This document shows positions 37,771 through 46,954 of a DNA stretch of 64,000 nucleotides, piece by piece. Position 1 is the stretch's first letter. The number at the start of each line of letters is the position of its first letter. The notes below the pieces were generated by a model. It had not been told where the DNA came from. It worked only from the letters and a program-made list of their open reading frames with translations, and did not search any database. The DNA is from Flavobacterium foetidum (GTDB lineage Bacteria; Bacteroidota; Bacteroidia; Flavobacteriales; Flavobacteriaceae), in assembly GCF_004634245.1 (NCBI RefSeq), contig NZ_SJTF01000015.1:1-64000 (forward strand), written 5' to 3'. The translations under genes and the position numbers were made by a program.

Positions 37771-38895
37771 ATGAAATTAAAATTTTCAATCATTATCGGT
37801 TTTGTGTGTTCTTTTGTTTTTTCGCAAAACAATTATTTTGTTCCAGGAAAACAGTGGAAAGATACAGATGGAGTGCATATTAACGCTCACGGTGGCGGAA
37901 TTCTTTTTGATGCAGGAACGTATTATTGGTACGGCGAATATAAAACTTCGGGACGTTCAGGAAATACCTCTTTGGAGGGAATCAGCTGTTATTCCTCAAA
38001 AGATTTGTACAATTGGCATAACGAAGGCGTTGTACTGCGAGTCGAACAAAATCCCAAATCAGAAATTACAAAAGGATGTGTTATGGAGCGTCCGAAAGTA
38101 ATCTTTAATAAAAAAACAGGTAAATATGTGATGTGGTTTCATTTGGAACTGAAAGGGCAGGGGTATGATGCCGCAAAAGCCGCTGTCGCCATTAGTGATA
38201 CTCCAAAAGGACCATTTAAATTTGTTAAATCCTATCGTCCAAATAAAGGTTTTTGGCCTTTGGATTATAAAGAGGAATTTAAAACGGCTACTGCAAATGA
38301 AAAACAGTTAAAGTCTTGGAGTCCAGAATGGCTCACAGCTATTCAGAACGGAATGCTCGTTCGCAGGGATTTTGATAAAGGGCAAATGTCCAGAGATATG
38401 ACCGTTTATGTTGATGATAATGAAAAGGCGTATTTAATTCATTCTTCAGAAGAGAATTTGACGCTTCATATTTCAGAACTTACAGATGATTATTTAGATT
38501 TTACTGATAAATGGACAAGAGTAGCACCAGCGGGTCATAATGAAGCTCCTGCTATTTTTAAGAAAGACGGAATTTATTATATGATAACATCAGGTTGCAC
38601 GGGCTGGGATCCAAATGCGGCAAGATCTTTTAAATCGAAATCCATTTGGGGACCTTGGGAAAGCTTAGGAAATCCGTGTGTGGGTAAAGATGCTGCATTG
38701 ACTTTTCATTCACAAAGCACTTATATTCTTCCTGTACAAGGCAAAAAGGATGAGTTTATTTTTATGGCTGATCGATGGAATCCTAAAAATCCGATTGATG
38801 GGACTTATGTTTGGCTTCCCATAAAATTTGAAAATGGGAAACCTATTTTAAAATGGTTGGATAAATGGAATTTAAATGCTTTTACAGAAAATTAA
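37771..38895 (+). CDS. GH43 subfamily 24-type exo-beta-1,3-galactanase
   Basis: A 374-residue secreted enzyme (signal peptide 1-18, ending VFSQ) with a five-bladed GH43 propeller. The text INAHGGGILFDAGTYYWYGE, CVMERPKVIFNKKTGKYVMWFH, GHNEAPAIFKKDGIYYMITSGCTGW and GTYVWLPIKF is characteristic of the exo-beta-1,3-galactanase subgroup (Ct1,3Gal43A-like). Glu 106 and Glu 258 are candidates for active-site glutamates; this subgroup uses Glu as acid and lacks the usual Asp base. Such enzymes release galactose from the beta-1,3-galactan backbone and bypass side chains. It overlaps functionally with the GH16 4 bases upstream. There is no C-terminal binding module, unlike several characterised members. 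Confidence 0.82.
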   Translation: MKLKFSIIIGFVCSFVFSQNNYFVPGKQWKDTDGVHINAHGGGILFDAGTYYWYGEYKTSGRSGNTSLEGISCYSSKDLYNWHNEGVVLRVEQNPKSEITKGCVMERPKVIFNKKTGKYVMWFHLELKGQGYDAAKAAVAISDTPKGPFKFVKSYRPNKGFWPLDYKEEFKTATANEKQLKSWSPEWLTAIQNGMLVRRDFDKGQMSRDMTVYVDDNEKAYLIHSSEENLTLHISELTDDYLDFTDKWTRVAPAGHNEAPAIFKKDGIYYMITSGCTGWDPNAARSFKSKSIWGPWESLGNPCVGKDAALTFHSQSTYILPVQGKKDEFIFMADRWNPKNPIDGTYVWLPIKFENGKPILKWLDKWNLNAFTEN

Positions 38896-38905
38896 TAAAA
38901 ATAAT

Positions 38906-39110
38906 CCGTTGGGTGAAATAAAATAGCTTCATTCAAGAATTAAAATCTAATTTGATCTGCTAAAATCCTTTAATCTCGATAGCTATCGGGAGCTTGAAAT
39001 TCTTTTGCTTATAAATTTTTCACGCAGATTCAAACAGATTAAAGCAGATTTAGACAGATTTATATCTAAGCTGATTTAAATAAAATTGAAATAAAATCAC
39101 CCAACGGGTT
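38906..39110. repeat. MITE-like element, family A, copy 3
   Basis: Starts CCGTTGGGTGAAATAAAAT and ends AATCACCCAACGGGTT, giving an inverted terminal repeat of about 11-13 bp. It is the best-preserved copy and carries an extra palindrome, CTCGATAGCTATCGGGAG (about 38973-38990), also found in the copy at 42330. AAAAATA occurs on both flanks. Confidence 0.85.
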
Positions 39111-39176
39111 GAAAAATAGTTTAAATTAATACATTAAGAGTTGCTAACTAGACTCATTATTAAAAAAAATATCAAA

Positions 39177-40202
39177 ATGAAAATACAGCCAAATTATTGC
39201 AAACAGAAATCACGTCTTGTTTTTTCAATGTTTATATGTTTTTTATTTTTTTCGGTAACACAGGCTCAGAAGAAGAGAATCGTTAAAGAAGCAATTCCTT
39301 TAGACTCTATTAGATTGAGCGATCCGGCAATTTTAGCAGATAAGAAAACCAAACTGTATTATATGACCGGTACAGGAGGATTGCTCTGGAAAAGCAAAGA
39401 TTTAAAATCATGGAGCGCTCCGTATGATATTGTTAAAACTGATCCTAATTCCTGGATGGGACCCAATCCTATGATTTGGGCGGCAGAACTGCATTTTTAT
39501 AAAAATAAATATTATGATTTTGCGACTTTTACCAATAGAGACAAAATAATAGATAAAGTTGACGGCATTAGTATTGAACGCCGTGCAAGCCATATTTTAG
39601 TCAGTGATAAAGCGGAAGGTCCTTATGTGCCAATGAAAGACGAGATTTATTTACCTGCAACTAAACCAACACTTGATGGTACTTTTTGGGTAGATAAAGA
39701 CGGAAAACCGTATATGATTTATTGTTATGAATGGCTTCAAAATGGAAACGGAACGATTGAAAAAATAGAATTAAAACCAGATTTAAGGGGTTCGGTAGGT
39801 GAGGGAAAATTACTTTTTAAAGCAAGCGATTCTCCGTGGAGCCGAGAAAAAGATGCGAATGGAAATGACAAACCCAATAAAGTGACAGACGGCCCTTATT
39901 TGTTTAAGACCAAAACGGGACGTTTAGGAATGATTTGGACGAGCTGGATTTATGATGTTTATACGCAAGGAGTTGCTTATTCTAAAAGCGGTACTTTAGA
40001 CGGCCCGTGGATTCAGGAAAAAGATCCGATTACACCTCCTAATTTTGGTCACGGAATGTTATTTCAAACTTTTGAAGGCAAATGGCTGATGTCGGTTCAT
40101 AGCCATAAAAAAGTGGATGGCAAAACAGTTCGAATTCCGAAATTATTTGAGGTCGATTTATCTGGAGATCAATTGGTGATAGTAAAACCTTATATTCCTT
40201 AG
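39177..40202 (+). CDS. GH43 family glycosidase (candidate arabinofuranosidase)
   Basis: A 341-residue secreted enzyme from ATG 39177; the frame is open back to TTG 39141, but the signal peptide (LVFSMFICFLFFSVTQAQ) fits the ATG. The GH43 propeller is shown by DSIRLSDPAILADKKTKLYYMTG with the probable catalytic-base Asp 49, WAAELHFYKNKYYDF, TLDGTFWVDKDGKPYMIYCYEWLQNG, and NFGHGMLFQTFEGKWLMSVHSH. It is a different subfamily from the gene at 37771. GH43 enzymes with this layout are mostly alpha-L-arabinofuranosidases or beta-xylosidases; in this locus removal of arabinose from arabinogalactan is the simplest role. It is separated from the previous gene by a family A repeat and has a 58-base gap to the next. 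Confidence 0.8.
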   Translation: MKIQPNYCKQKSRLVFSMFICFLFFSVTQAQKKRIVKEAIPLDSIRLSDPAILADKKTKLYYMTGTGGLLWKSKDLKSWSAPYDIVKTDPNSWMGPNPMIWAAELHFYKNKYYDFATFTNRDKIIDKVDGISIERRASHILVSDKAEGPYVPMKDEIYLPATKPTLDGTFWVDKDGKPYMIYCYEWLQNGNGTIEKIELKPDLRGSVGEGKLLFKASDSPWSREKDANGNDKPNKVTDGPYLFKTKTGRLGMIWTSWIYDVYTQGVAYSKSGTLDGPWIQEKDPITPPNFGHGMLFQTFEGKWLMSVHSHKKVDGKTVRIPKLFEVDLSGDQLVIVKPYIP

Positions 40203-40260
40203 AACTATTTTTTGGAAAGCCGATAAATTTTGAAATTAGAAATTAGAAAAAAAAATAAAA

Positions 40261-42276
40261 ATGAATAATTTGAAAATGTGGTTTTTAACCACAATGTTTA
40301 GTCTGTCTTTATTTTCACAACAAAAAGAAAATACGAATAACGTTTTTAAAATTGTTAATCCAGATTATAAGCTGAGTCCTTATACCGGAATGGCAAAACA
40401 GCATTGGAAAGATGCAGGACTTTATTTATTAGAAGGCGCTTTTAGTTACATTCATAATCTGGATGATCCGATGAAGTTTCCTAAACAGCCTGGAAAAAGT
40501 TATCCGCAGGATGAAGGCAGAGTACCGACAGAGAAACTGGAGGGTTTGAGCAGAACGTTGTTTATTGCTTCTCCGCTTCTTAAAGAAAATCCGAATTTAG
40601 TAATCAACAATATTAAAGTTGCCGATTATTACAGGCATCAATTCAGTAAATTAGTCGATCCTAAAAGCCCTTCTTATATTGTACCAAGACCTAAAAATGG
40701 AGGCCCAAGCCAGAATTTGGTGGAGTATGGAGCAATTGCTATGTCTTTGCTAACCAATCCAGAAGTGCTTTGGAAACCCTTACCGCAAGAGCAGAAAGAT
40801 GCATTGGCAAAATCGATGCTTAGTTATGGCGATGGTCCTACGGTGTCTTCCAATTGGAAGTTTTTCAACATTTTTGTTTTAAGCTTTTTTAAAGAACAAG
40901 GTTATGCTGTTAATGAGAAACTGTTGGAAGAATACCTGCAGAAATGCTTAAACGATTACAGAGGAGAAGGCTGGTACAACGACAGTCCGGCGTACGATTA
41001 TTACAGTATGTGGGGATTTCAATTGTATGGAGCGCTTTGGTCTGAATATTTCGGGAACAAATATTATCCTGAATATGCGGCGAAGTTCAAAAGTAATTTT
41101 AGAGATCTTAATTCTAATTATCCTGCAATGTTCAGTCAAAATGGGGAGATGATTATGTTTGGAAGAAGCATTAGTTATAGAATTGCATCGATTGCCGCTT
41201 TTCCGTTTATGGGATTAGAAAATGATGCTGCGGTTAATAATGGATGGTTGCGTAGAATTTCATCAGGAGTTTTAAAACAGTTTTTAGAAAATCCTGATTT
41301 TCTGAAGGATAACGTACCAACACTTGGTTTTTTCGGAGCATTTGAACCCGCCGTTCAAGTGTATAGCTGTAGAGGAAGCGTGTATTGGATGGGAAAAGCC
41401 TTTATGGGACTTTTACTGCCAGATGATAATCCGTTTTGGACAGCAAAAGAGAATGAAGGAGACTGGGAAACCAAATTCAAAAAAGAGAATGTTTATAACA
41501 ATTTTGTAAACGGTTCGAAGATTTTGATTACAGATTATCCAAACATTGGAGCATCAGAAATCAGAGCGTGGTGTCATGAGAAAAAGAAAGACGACTGGCA
41601 GGGATTTCGATCAACAGAAAATTATAACCGACTTTCTTATAATAGCGCTTTCCTTTGGCAGGCTGACGGTTCTAACGGAGAAGTTGCCATGAATTATGTT
41701 TTTAAAAATGCCAAACAAGAATGGGAACCGTTAAGATTGTTCACTTTTAAAAAATTTGAAGATGGTATTTATTACCGTAATGCAGTTTTAGAAACCAACG
41801 AACGCATTCAGATGAATCTGGCTGATGTTCCGTTGCCCAACGGTATTTTAAGGATTGATCGAAATAACAGTTCAGATGCTGTTGCGATGCGATTAGGGCA
41901 TTATGCTTTACCGCAATTAGACAAAGAGATTAAAACCACAACAAAGAGTATTGATGGTAAAACAGTAACCATTATTGATAACGGAAAATACCAATTGGCG
42001 ATGATACCGCTTTTGGGCTGGGAAAAAGCAGAAGTTGTAGCGTGCAAAGATTTACATCCCGAAAGTGAAAACAGTAAAGTGATTGATGTTGCGGCTAGTT
42101 TTAATCCGAATGATAAGAAAGCTAATATTTACGCAACTTTGATGCTTTGGAAAAAATCAGGTGAAAAATGGAAGAATAAAGAGTTGATTCCGCTAAAAAT
42201 TCAACAACAGAAAAATGGGACTATCAGCGTTCAATTTAATGATGGCACAAAAAAGACAGTTGATTTTGATAAGTGA
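40261..42276 (+). CDS. DUF2264 (GH154-type) protein, candidate glucuronidase
   Basis: A 671-residue secreted protein (signal peptide 1-20, ending SLFSQ) of the DUF2264 family. The N-terminal half is an (alpha/alpha) barrel with the family text KHWKDAGLYLLEGAFSYIHN, VEYGAIAMSLL, NWKFFNIFVLSFFKEQG, and GWYNDSPAYDYYSMWGFQLYG, followed by FGRSISYRIASIAAFPFMG. The C-terminal half (about 400-671) is beta-rich. Founding members of GH154 are beta-glucuronidases in Bacteroides arabinogalactan loci. Along with GH105 and the propeller protein, it supports a glucuronate-capped galactan substrate. The enzyme is the last gene of the PUL on this strand and runs toward a truncated family A repeat. Confidence 0.8.
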   Translation: MNNLKMWFLTTMFSLSLFSQQKENTNNVFKIVNPDYKLSPYTGMAKQHWKDAGLYLLEGAFSYIHNLDDPMKFPKQPGKSYPQDEGRVPTEKLEGLSRTLFIASPLLKENPNLVINNIKVADYYRHQFSKLVDPKSPSYIVPRPKNGGPSQNLVEYGAIAMSLLTNPEVLWKPLPQEQKDALAKSMLSYGDGPTVSSNWKFFNIFVLSFFKEQGYAVNEKLLEEYLQKCLNDYRGEGWYNDSPAYDYYSMWGFQLYGALWSEYFGNKYYPEYAAKFKSNFRDLNSNYPAMFSQNGEMIMFGRSISYRIASIAAFPFMGLENDAAVNNGWLRRISSGVLKQFLENPDFLKDNVPTLGFFGAFEPAVQVYSCRGSVYWMGKAFMGLLLPDDNPFWTAKENEGDWETKFKKENVYNNFVNGSKILITDYPNIGASEIRAWCHEKKKDDWQGFRSTENYNRLSYNSAFLWQADGSNGEVAMNYVFKNAKQEWEPLRLFTFKKFEDGIYYRNAVLETNERIQMNLADVPLPNGILRIDRNNSSDAVAMRLGHYALPQLDKEIKTTTKSIDGKTVTIIDNGKYQLAMIPLLGWEKAEVVACKDLHPESENSKVIDVAASFNPNDKKANIYATLMLWKKSGEKWKNKELIPLKIQQQKNGTISVQFNDGTKKTVDFDK

Positions 42277-42329
42277 TTGCTGCAATAAGATAACTTATGA
42301 ATCGTAATTGTTTGATTTATAAAATATAA

Positions 42330-42490
42330 GCGTTGAGTGAAATTACTTTTTTAAATCTATTAAATCAGCTTAGATATAAATCTGTATGAATCTGCTTTAA
42401 TCTGTATGAATCTGCGCGAAAAATTATAAGGATTTCACGCTCCCATAGCTATCGGAATTAAAGTATTTTAGCAGATAAATTAGATTTCCA
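42330..42490. repeat. MITE-like element, family A, copy 4, inverted and truncated
   Basis: The element reads in the opposite orientation to the other copies. It starts CGTTGAGTGAAATTACTTTT and includes AATCTGCTTTAATCTG and the CCCATAGCTATCGG palindrome; its other end, which should read CACCCAACGG, is missing after AGCAGATAAATTAGATTT. It lies between the convergent GH154 and lipoprotein genes. Confidence 0.75.
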
Positions 42491-42534
42491 ATTGGTTGTC
42501 AAAAAACGCTTAAGTGATTACTCAAATAACATAA

Positions 42535-42559
42535 AAACCAGCTGCAGGTGAGCTGGTTT
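42535..42559 (-). terminator. Terminator of the lipoprotein gene
   Basis: AAACCAGCT (42535-42543) and AGCTGGTTT (42551-42559) form a perfect 9-bp stem around a 7-base loop; an A/T tract follows on the minus strand. It sits 14 bases past the lipoprotein stop. Confidence 0.75.
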
Positions 42560-42572
42560 ATAAATTACTGTT

Positions 42573-43670
42573 TTATTCTGCTTTTGACATGTTTAAAGTT
42601 AAGGTTGTCATAAATTCAAGTCCAGTTGTTGTGATAGCCTTCACGGTGATTTCATATGCGCCTGCAGTCATTGAAGTGCTTTTCTTGACCGTGACAGAAC
42701 CAGTTTTTTCGTTTATTGAAAATATGCTTTCAGTATCGCTAAAAGGCTGTCCGTCTTTTTTGATCCCATTGATAGCAAACGATGATTTGTAGGCCTCGGG
42801 CGAAAAAGCTGGAGCAGCCGATACATATCCGTTTGATAGTGCAATATGAAGATTATTCAATACTATAGTCAAATCATATTCAGGATAATAGGTGCCAAAA
42901 AAGAATTTGATTTTCGGAATAAAGATTACTCGGAATGTTGTCGATGCTACTTTGAATCCGTCTTTAAGAAGAATCGGAGTTACATCATATGCTTTTTCAG
43001 CCTTTTTATCTGGATCTCCGGCATTGGCTGGGAATTTCAAGACATTAGAACTTAGGGATACTTCTGTTCCAACAGCCGATTGATTTTCAATTGCCCAGCT
43101 CATAGCAGCCGAAATAGTTTGAGGAGCTTCAAGCTCAAAATTGGCTGCATCGCCATAAATCACATAGGCAACCGGAATTGCTGCTTTGCTTTCGATGCCT
43201 TTCATCGACAGTTTTGCGGGAGTGACTTTAAAGTCAATAGTCTGTCTGCCCTGAAAATTTTGGCTTGCAGAACTTGCGTTTACAATGATTTTGTAGCTGT
43301 CAGGCAATTTTGTACCATTAGCCGACACAGCACTATTAGGATAAAGCAAACCGCTGTCGATATTGATTTTTCCAGATTCACTGTCTACGGTTACTGCTTT
43401 CGCAAGTTTATCATTCAGATTTTCAGCGGCATTTACTTTCACATTTTCATTCAGACTAAAATCTAATTTTATCTGAAGGTCAGATGCTTTCAAAACGCTC
43501 GAGGGCAGGGCAATGCGCTGCTGTTCGCCATAAACCATTGATGTTGCTGGGGTAAGGTCTATATCAATCTGTTGTTGAGGTGTCTGCTCATTGTCGCTGC
43601 TGCAGGCTGTAATCGATAGAGCCAAAAGTCCCATGAATAGTAATCGGAAGTAGTTTTTTTCTTTTCTCAT
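42573..43670 (-). CDS. Lipoprotein divergent to the zinc-type receptor
   Basis: A 365-residue lipoprotein (lipobox LSITAC, Cys 23, then SSDNEQTPQQ). The rest is strand-rich: a repeated fold can be seen around SFSLNENVKVNAAENLND and FSINEKTGSVTVKKSTSMTAGAYEITVKA, which reads like cadherin-type 'INE.TG.V' domains. No catalytic motif is visible, so I take it as a surface binding protein. It is divergent from the receptor gene, and a twin palindrome lies between the two start codons (43710-43754), so both probably answer to the same repressor. A role in capturing metal or a metal complex for the receptor is inferred from this. Confidence 0.65.
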   Translation of the reverse strand: MRKEKNYFRLLFMGLLALSITACSSDNEQTPQQQIDIDLTPATSMVYGEQQRIALPSSVLKASDLQIKLDFSLNENVKVNAAENLNDKLAKAVTVDSESGKINIDSGLLYPNSAVSANGTKLPDSYKIIVNASSASQNFQGRQTIDFKVTPAKLSMKGIESKAAIPVAYVIYGDAANFELEAPQTISAAMSWAIENQSAVGTEVSLSSNVLKFPANAGDPDKKAEKAYDVTPILLKDGFKVASTTFRVIFIPKIKFFFGTYYPEYDLTIVLNNLHIALSNGYVSAAPAFSPEAYKSSFAINGIKKDGQPFSDTESIFSINEKTGSVTVKKSTSMTAGAYEITVKAITTTGLEFMTTLTLNMSKAE

Positions 43671-43709
43671 TATTTAAAATTTTTGCCAAAAGTATATTTT
43701 AAAAATCAC

Positions 43710-43754
43710 TATCGCAACAAAGTTGCGATATTTTATTGCAATTTTGTTGCGATA
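43710..43754. promoter_or_regulatory. Twin palindromic operator (candidate zinc-type Fur-family repressor site)
   Basis: A perfect 9+3+9 palindrome is at 43710-43730 (half-site TATCGCAAC, centre AAA, half-site GTTGCGATA). A second site of the same form is at 43734-43754 (TATTGCAAT, TTT, GTTGCGATA), with 7 of 9 pairs. Centres are 24 bp apart, and the second covers the -33 TTTG of the receptor promoter. Repressor identity is inferred from the receptor's His-rich loop. Confidence 0.6.
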
Positions 43755-43776
43755 ATAGTTTTAAGCCCTATATTTG
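43743..43776 (+). promoter_or_regulatory. Promoter of the zinc-type receptor gene
   Basis: TTTG (43743-43746), 22 bases, then TATATTTG (43769-43776), a full match to TAnnTTTG. Its -33 element lies in the second palindromic operator. It also decides the start codon: TTG 43774 would overlap the -7 box, so ATG 43807 is used. Confidence 0.6.
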
Positions 43777-43806
43777 CGCCCATTATATTCCAAATTCAGC
43801 GTTATT

Positions 43807-46209
43807 ATGCAAATTACAGCCCAACCTTTATGTCTCATTTTCCTTGCTTTTAGCCTTTATTCCTATTCGCAGCATAAGCCAGCCGACAGCGTTAAAACCA
43901 ATGTTTTGAATGAAGTTATTATTAGTAATAACAACAAATCAGAAATAACGAGTTCTAGAAAAATTTCGAGAAAAGAACTTTTAAAAAATCAGTCGGCAAC
44001 GCTTGGAGAGACGCTCAGCCATGTTCCCGGAATTCAGAATTCGTATTTCGGACCCAATTCAGGAGCTGTCGTAATCAGGAGTCTCAGCGGTAACCGGGTA
44101 AAAGTGTTAAGTAACGGAATGGCGATGAACGACCTTTCTGGAATCAGTCCAAACCTTAATCTGATTACCGATACGGATAATCTTTTGGGAATTGACATTC
44201 ACATTAACGACGGAAATGTTCTTTTTGGCGGTAGAGCCATTGGTGGTGCAGTTAACCTGAAAGACAATACCATCCCGAAAGAAAAAGCACCCAAATCCCT
44301 GTCGGGTTTTGTACGGGCGGAAGGAAGTACTAATTTGGGATATAAACAATCTTTTGATTTTAACGGAAATATCGGCAAAAAATGGGTCTGGCATGCTGGC
44401 GGAATGAACCGATGGAATGATGATATCAAAATACCGGGAAACACAAAAGCCCCCATTGCCTACGATCCAAAAATTGATGACCTGACCGCTGCTATGGCGC
44501 AAGTTCATGTTGAAAAAGTGACTACAAGAAACCTTACTTTGTATCCGTACATAAGCCAGTTTGTACTAGACAATATGAATGACCCACAATGGGATCTTAC
44601 CGAAGCTGATTTGTATACTTTTGAAGAAAAATCATTTGTCAATGGTGCGTATGTATCGAATCCCAAAAACAGTTTATATATCGCGGGACAACCAGCAGGA
44701 ACACCTTTTTCAACTACTGTTGTAAAAAGCATAACAGATTATGCTCCAGTAAAACGAGGAACCATGCCTAACAGTCATGCCAACAGTCATGCCCTAAATT
44801 TTGGAACGGGCTATGTGGGCGAAAAATTCAATATTGGAGCCGGGTTTCGCAGAACATACGGCTATTACGGAATTCCTGGTTTTGCACTGCGCAAACTGCC
44901 CGGACATACACACACGCATGACGACGGTTACACGCATGAAGTTGAAGGAGAAAGCATATACCTGCCCATAAACACACGCTCAGAAAGCAACAGTGTGATG
45001 ATGGAATCAGAATACAGACCACAAAATACGGGAGTTGCTGCCGTTAGGTTCAATTATATGCTGCAATATTCTCAAGACAGCGAACTCATTGGCGATTATC
45101 TTGCCAACAAATTTGCGGCATCACGCCAGATAGTTCGGTTGGAGGTGGATCAGCAGCCTCTTGATTTTTTAAAAGGACTTTCTGGCATAGACCTTTCGGC
45201 TATAAACATTGAAGGAAGCGGCGAACAGCGATATCTTCCGGATAACAAAAGCCGAGAGTACGGAATATTCACTCTGCAGCAGTTTGCTACAAAATTTCTG
45301 AAACTAAATGCAGGCTATCGACATGACATTGTGCAAAGGCGAGCTATGCTTACAGAAGGCTATAAACCAAGTAGGGGACTGGGAGGAGGGAAACTCTCAA
45401 ATCGTGATTTTCATCTCCATCAGTTTACTTCCGCAATGCAGATAGATATTGCCAAACATGCCTATTTGCGAGGTTCTTATTCCCATTCCGAGCGAGCTCC
45501 CGATGTTAACGAATTGTATGCGGGCAATAACCACTTTGCCATTATTTTAGAAGAAAACGGAGATGACCGCTTAAACAAGGAAACCGCAAGAACAACAGAG
45601 TTTGGAGCTGGATTTAATTATGGCGGACTAAAATTTTCTGTTACCAATTACCACACTGTGTTAGATAATTATTTATATCTGGCGCATACAGGGATTTCGC
45701 GTTCAGGAGGATTTTTGGTAAAAGAATGGCGACAATCTGATACGGAGCTAAAAGGCTGGGAAGCTGAAATCGAATACAATAAAAAATTCACGGAAAGTTT
45801 TAATATACAGCTGGGATCGTATTTTGATTTGGTCAAAAACATCAATGTAGCCGAAGACCGCATGAGAGACTGGGCAGAAGGAGACTATATGCCCAATATG
45901 CCAACGAGCCGTTTTGGTTTTTCGGGTGGTATCGGTTTCAGGAAATTTGAATTAAGTGCAGCATTCGACCGTTATCTTGAACAGCGTTACCTCGGAAAAA
46001 ACATTAACCCTGAACCTCCCATGCCGGCCTATTCGCTTCTTTCTGCAAGACTGGGTTATACTATGATTTTTAAAGAATATAAAATAGAATATTTTGCAGC
46101 CGGTACTAATCTTCTTAATGTTGAAGCCAGACCTCAGAATTCTTTTTTAAAGTATTTGGCCCCCTTGCCAGGTAGTAATATCTCTTTGGGAGTAACAGTA
46201 AGCATCTAA
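43807..46209 (+). CDS. TonB-dependent receptor, ZnuD-like (putative zinc uptake)
   Basis: An 800-residue outer-membrane transporter from ATG 43807. A signal peptide (about 1-22, ending YSYSQ) leads to a plug (about 35-150, with RKISRKELLKNQSATLGETL, VPGIQNSYFGPNSGAVVIR, GGRAIGGAVNLKDN) and then a barrel ending ISLGVTVSI. Unlike SusC types there is no carboxypeptidase-like N-terminal domain. The external loop after YGYYGIPGF has clustered His at 367, 369, 371 and 377 (GHTHTHDDGYTHE), matching the His/Asp-rich loops of ZnuD-type zinc receptors. With the divergent lipoprotein and twin palindrome upstream, zinc acquisition under zinc-limitation control is the best guess. Copper or another metal is possible. 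Confidence 0.78.
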   Translation: MQITAQPLCLIFLAFSLYSYSQHKPADSVKTNVLNEVIISNNNKSEITSSRKISRKELLKNQSATLGETLSHVPGIQNSYFGPNSGAVVIRSLSGNRVKVLSNGMAMNDLSGISPNLNLITDTDNLLGIDIHINDGNVLFGGRAIGGAVNLKDNTIPKEKAPKSLSGFVRAEGSTNLGYKQSFDFNGNIGKKWVWHAGGMNRWNDDIKIPGNTKAPIAYDPKIDDLTAAMAQVHVEKVTTRNLTLYPYISQFVLDNMNDPQWDLTEADLYTFEEKSFVNGAYVSNPKNSLYIAGQPAGTPFSTTVVKSITDYAPVKRGTMPNSHANSHALNFGTGYVGEKFNIGAGFRRTYGYYGIPGFALRKLPGHTHTHDDGYTHEVEGESIYLPINTRSESNSVMMESEYRPQNTGVAAVRFNYMLQYSQDSELIGDYLANKFAASRQIVRLEVDQQPLDFLKGLSGIDLSAINIEGSGEQRYLPDNKSREYGIFTLQQFATKFLKLNAGYRHDIVQRRAMLTEGYKPSRGLGGGKLSNRDFHLHQFTSAMQIDIAKHAYLRGSYSHSERAPDVNELYAGNNHFAIILEENGDDRLNKETARTTEFGAGFNYGGLKFSVTNYHTVLDNYLYLAHTGISRSGGFLVKEWRQSDTELKGWEAEIEYNKKFTESFNIQLGSYFDLVKNINVAEDRMRDWAEGDYMPNMPTSRFGFSGGIGFRKFELSAAFDRYLEQRYLGKNINPEPPMPAYSLLSARLGYTMIFKEYKIEYFAAGTNLLNVEARPQNSFLKYLAPLPGSNISLGVTVSI

Positions 46210-46468
46210 AATTATAATGAAAATTAGAATGCGTGATTGCAGATTACGCCACTATTCAAGGCTCATTATGGATGTATGATTTACCTGTTGAGAAGGATTA
46301 ATTGCTTAAGATGTAGGTACGTTCAAATTATCTTGTAAAGAAGCTATAAGACTGATATCATTGAAATTATAAAACATTGTGGCTTTAAAAATATAAAATA
46401 AAGTCAAAATTAGGCTCTACTTTCATGTGACTGATAAATAGTTTCTTCACATTATAGTATACAATGCA

Positions 46469-46954
46469 ATGACAGCTAAAAACACGCAGACGACAACTTT
46501 GCATATAAACGGATATACGCACGTACTTTCTATTGAGCCATGGATTTCTCTATTGGACATCCTACGAGAGCACCTACAGCTTACAGGCACAAAAAAAGGC
46601 TGTGACCACGGGCAGTGTGGCGCCTGTACGGTTTTGGTAAACGGGAAAAGAATCCTGAGTTGTCTAGCTTTGGGAGTTATGAAAGACGGCGCTCAGATTA
46701 CAACCATCGAAGGAATTTCAAATGGCACCGAGCTGCATCCTGTGCAAAAAGCTTTTATTGAACACGACGCTTTTCAATGTGGATATTGTACGCCAGGACA
46801 AATCTGCAGCGCAATAGGTATGTTAAATGAAAATAAAGCCGAAACTAGAGAGGAAGTACAGGAATTGATGTCTGGAAATCTTTGCAGATGCGGTGCCAAT
46901 AAAGGTATTATTGATGCGGTCATGGCGGTAAAGGAAGGAGGTTACAATGAATAA
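46469..46954 (+). CDS. paoA: Aldehyde oxidoreductase [2Fe-2S] subunit
   Basis: A 161-residue electron-transfer subunit of a xanthine-dehydrogenase-family molybdenum enzyme. The plant-type [2Fe-2S] cluster is held by the Cys set in GCDHGQCGACTVL...LSC (about residues 49-71), and the second cluster by CGYCTPGQICS (about 109-119) and NLCRCG (about 141-146). E. coli PaoA has a Tat signal peptide; this protein begins directly with MTAKNTQTTTLHINGY, so the complex is likely cytoplasmic. Its last 8 bases overlap the start of the next subunit, showing translational coupling. Order small-medium-large matches paoABC. Confidence 0.92.
   Translation: MTAKNTQTTTLHINGYTHVLSIEPWISLLDILREHLQLTGTKKGCDHGQCGACTVLVNGKRILSCLALGVMKDGAQITTIEGISNGTELHPVQKAFIEHDAFQCGYCTPGQICSAIGMLNENKAETREEVQELMSGNLCRCGANKGIIDAVMAVKEGGYNE

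Noticed and set aside
43774..43806. TTG start 11 codons upstream for the zinc-type receptor
   Set aside because: It would add a basic N-terminus, but the codon lies inside the promoter -7 element TATATTTG, so the transcript would begin after it.
46210..46468. Short frame (20 codons) between the receptor and paoA
   Set aside because: No signal, motif or translation signal; probably chance.
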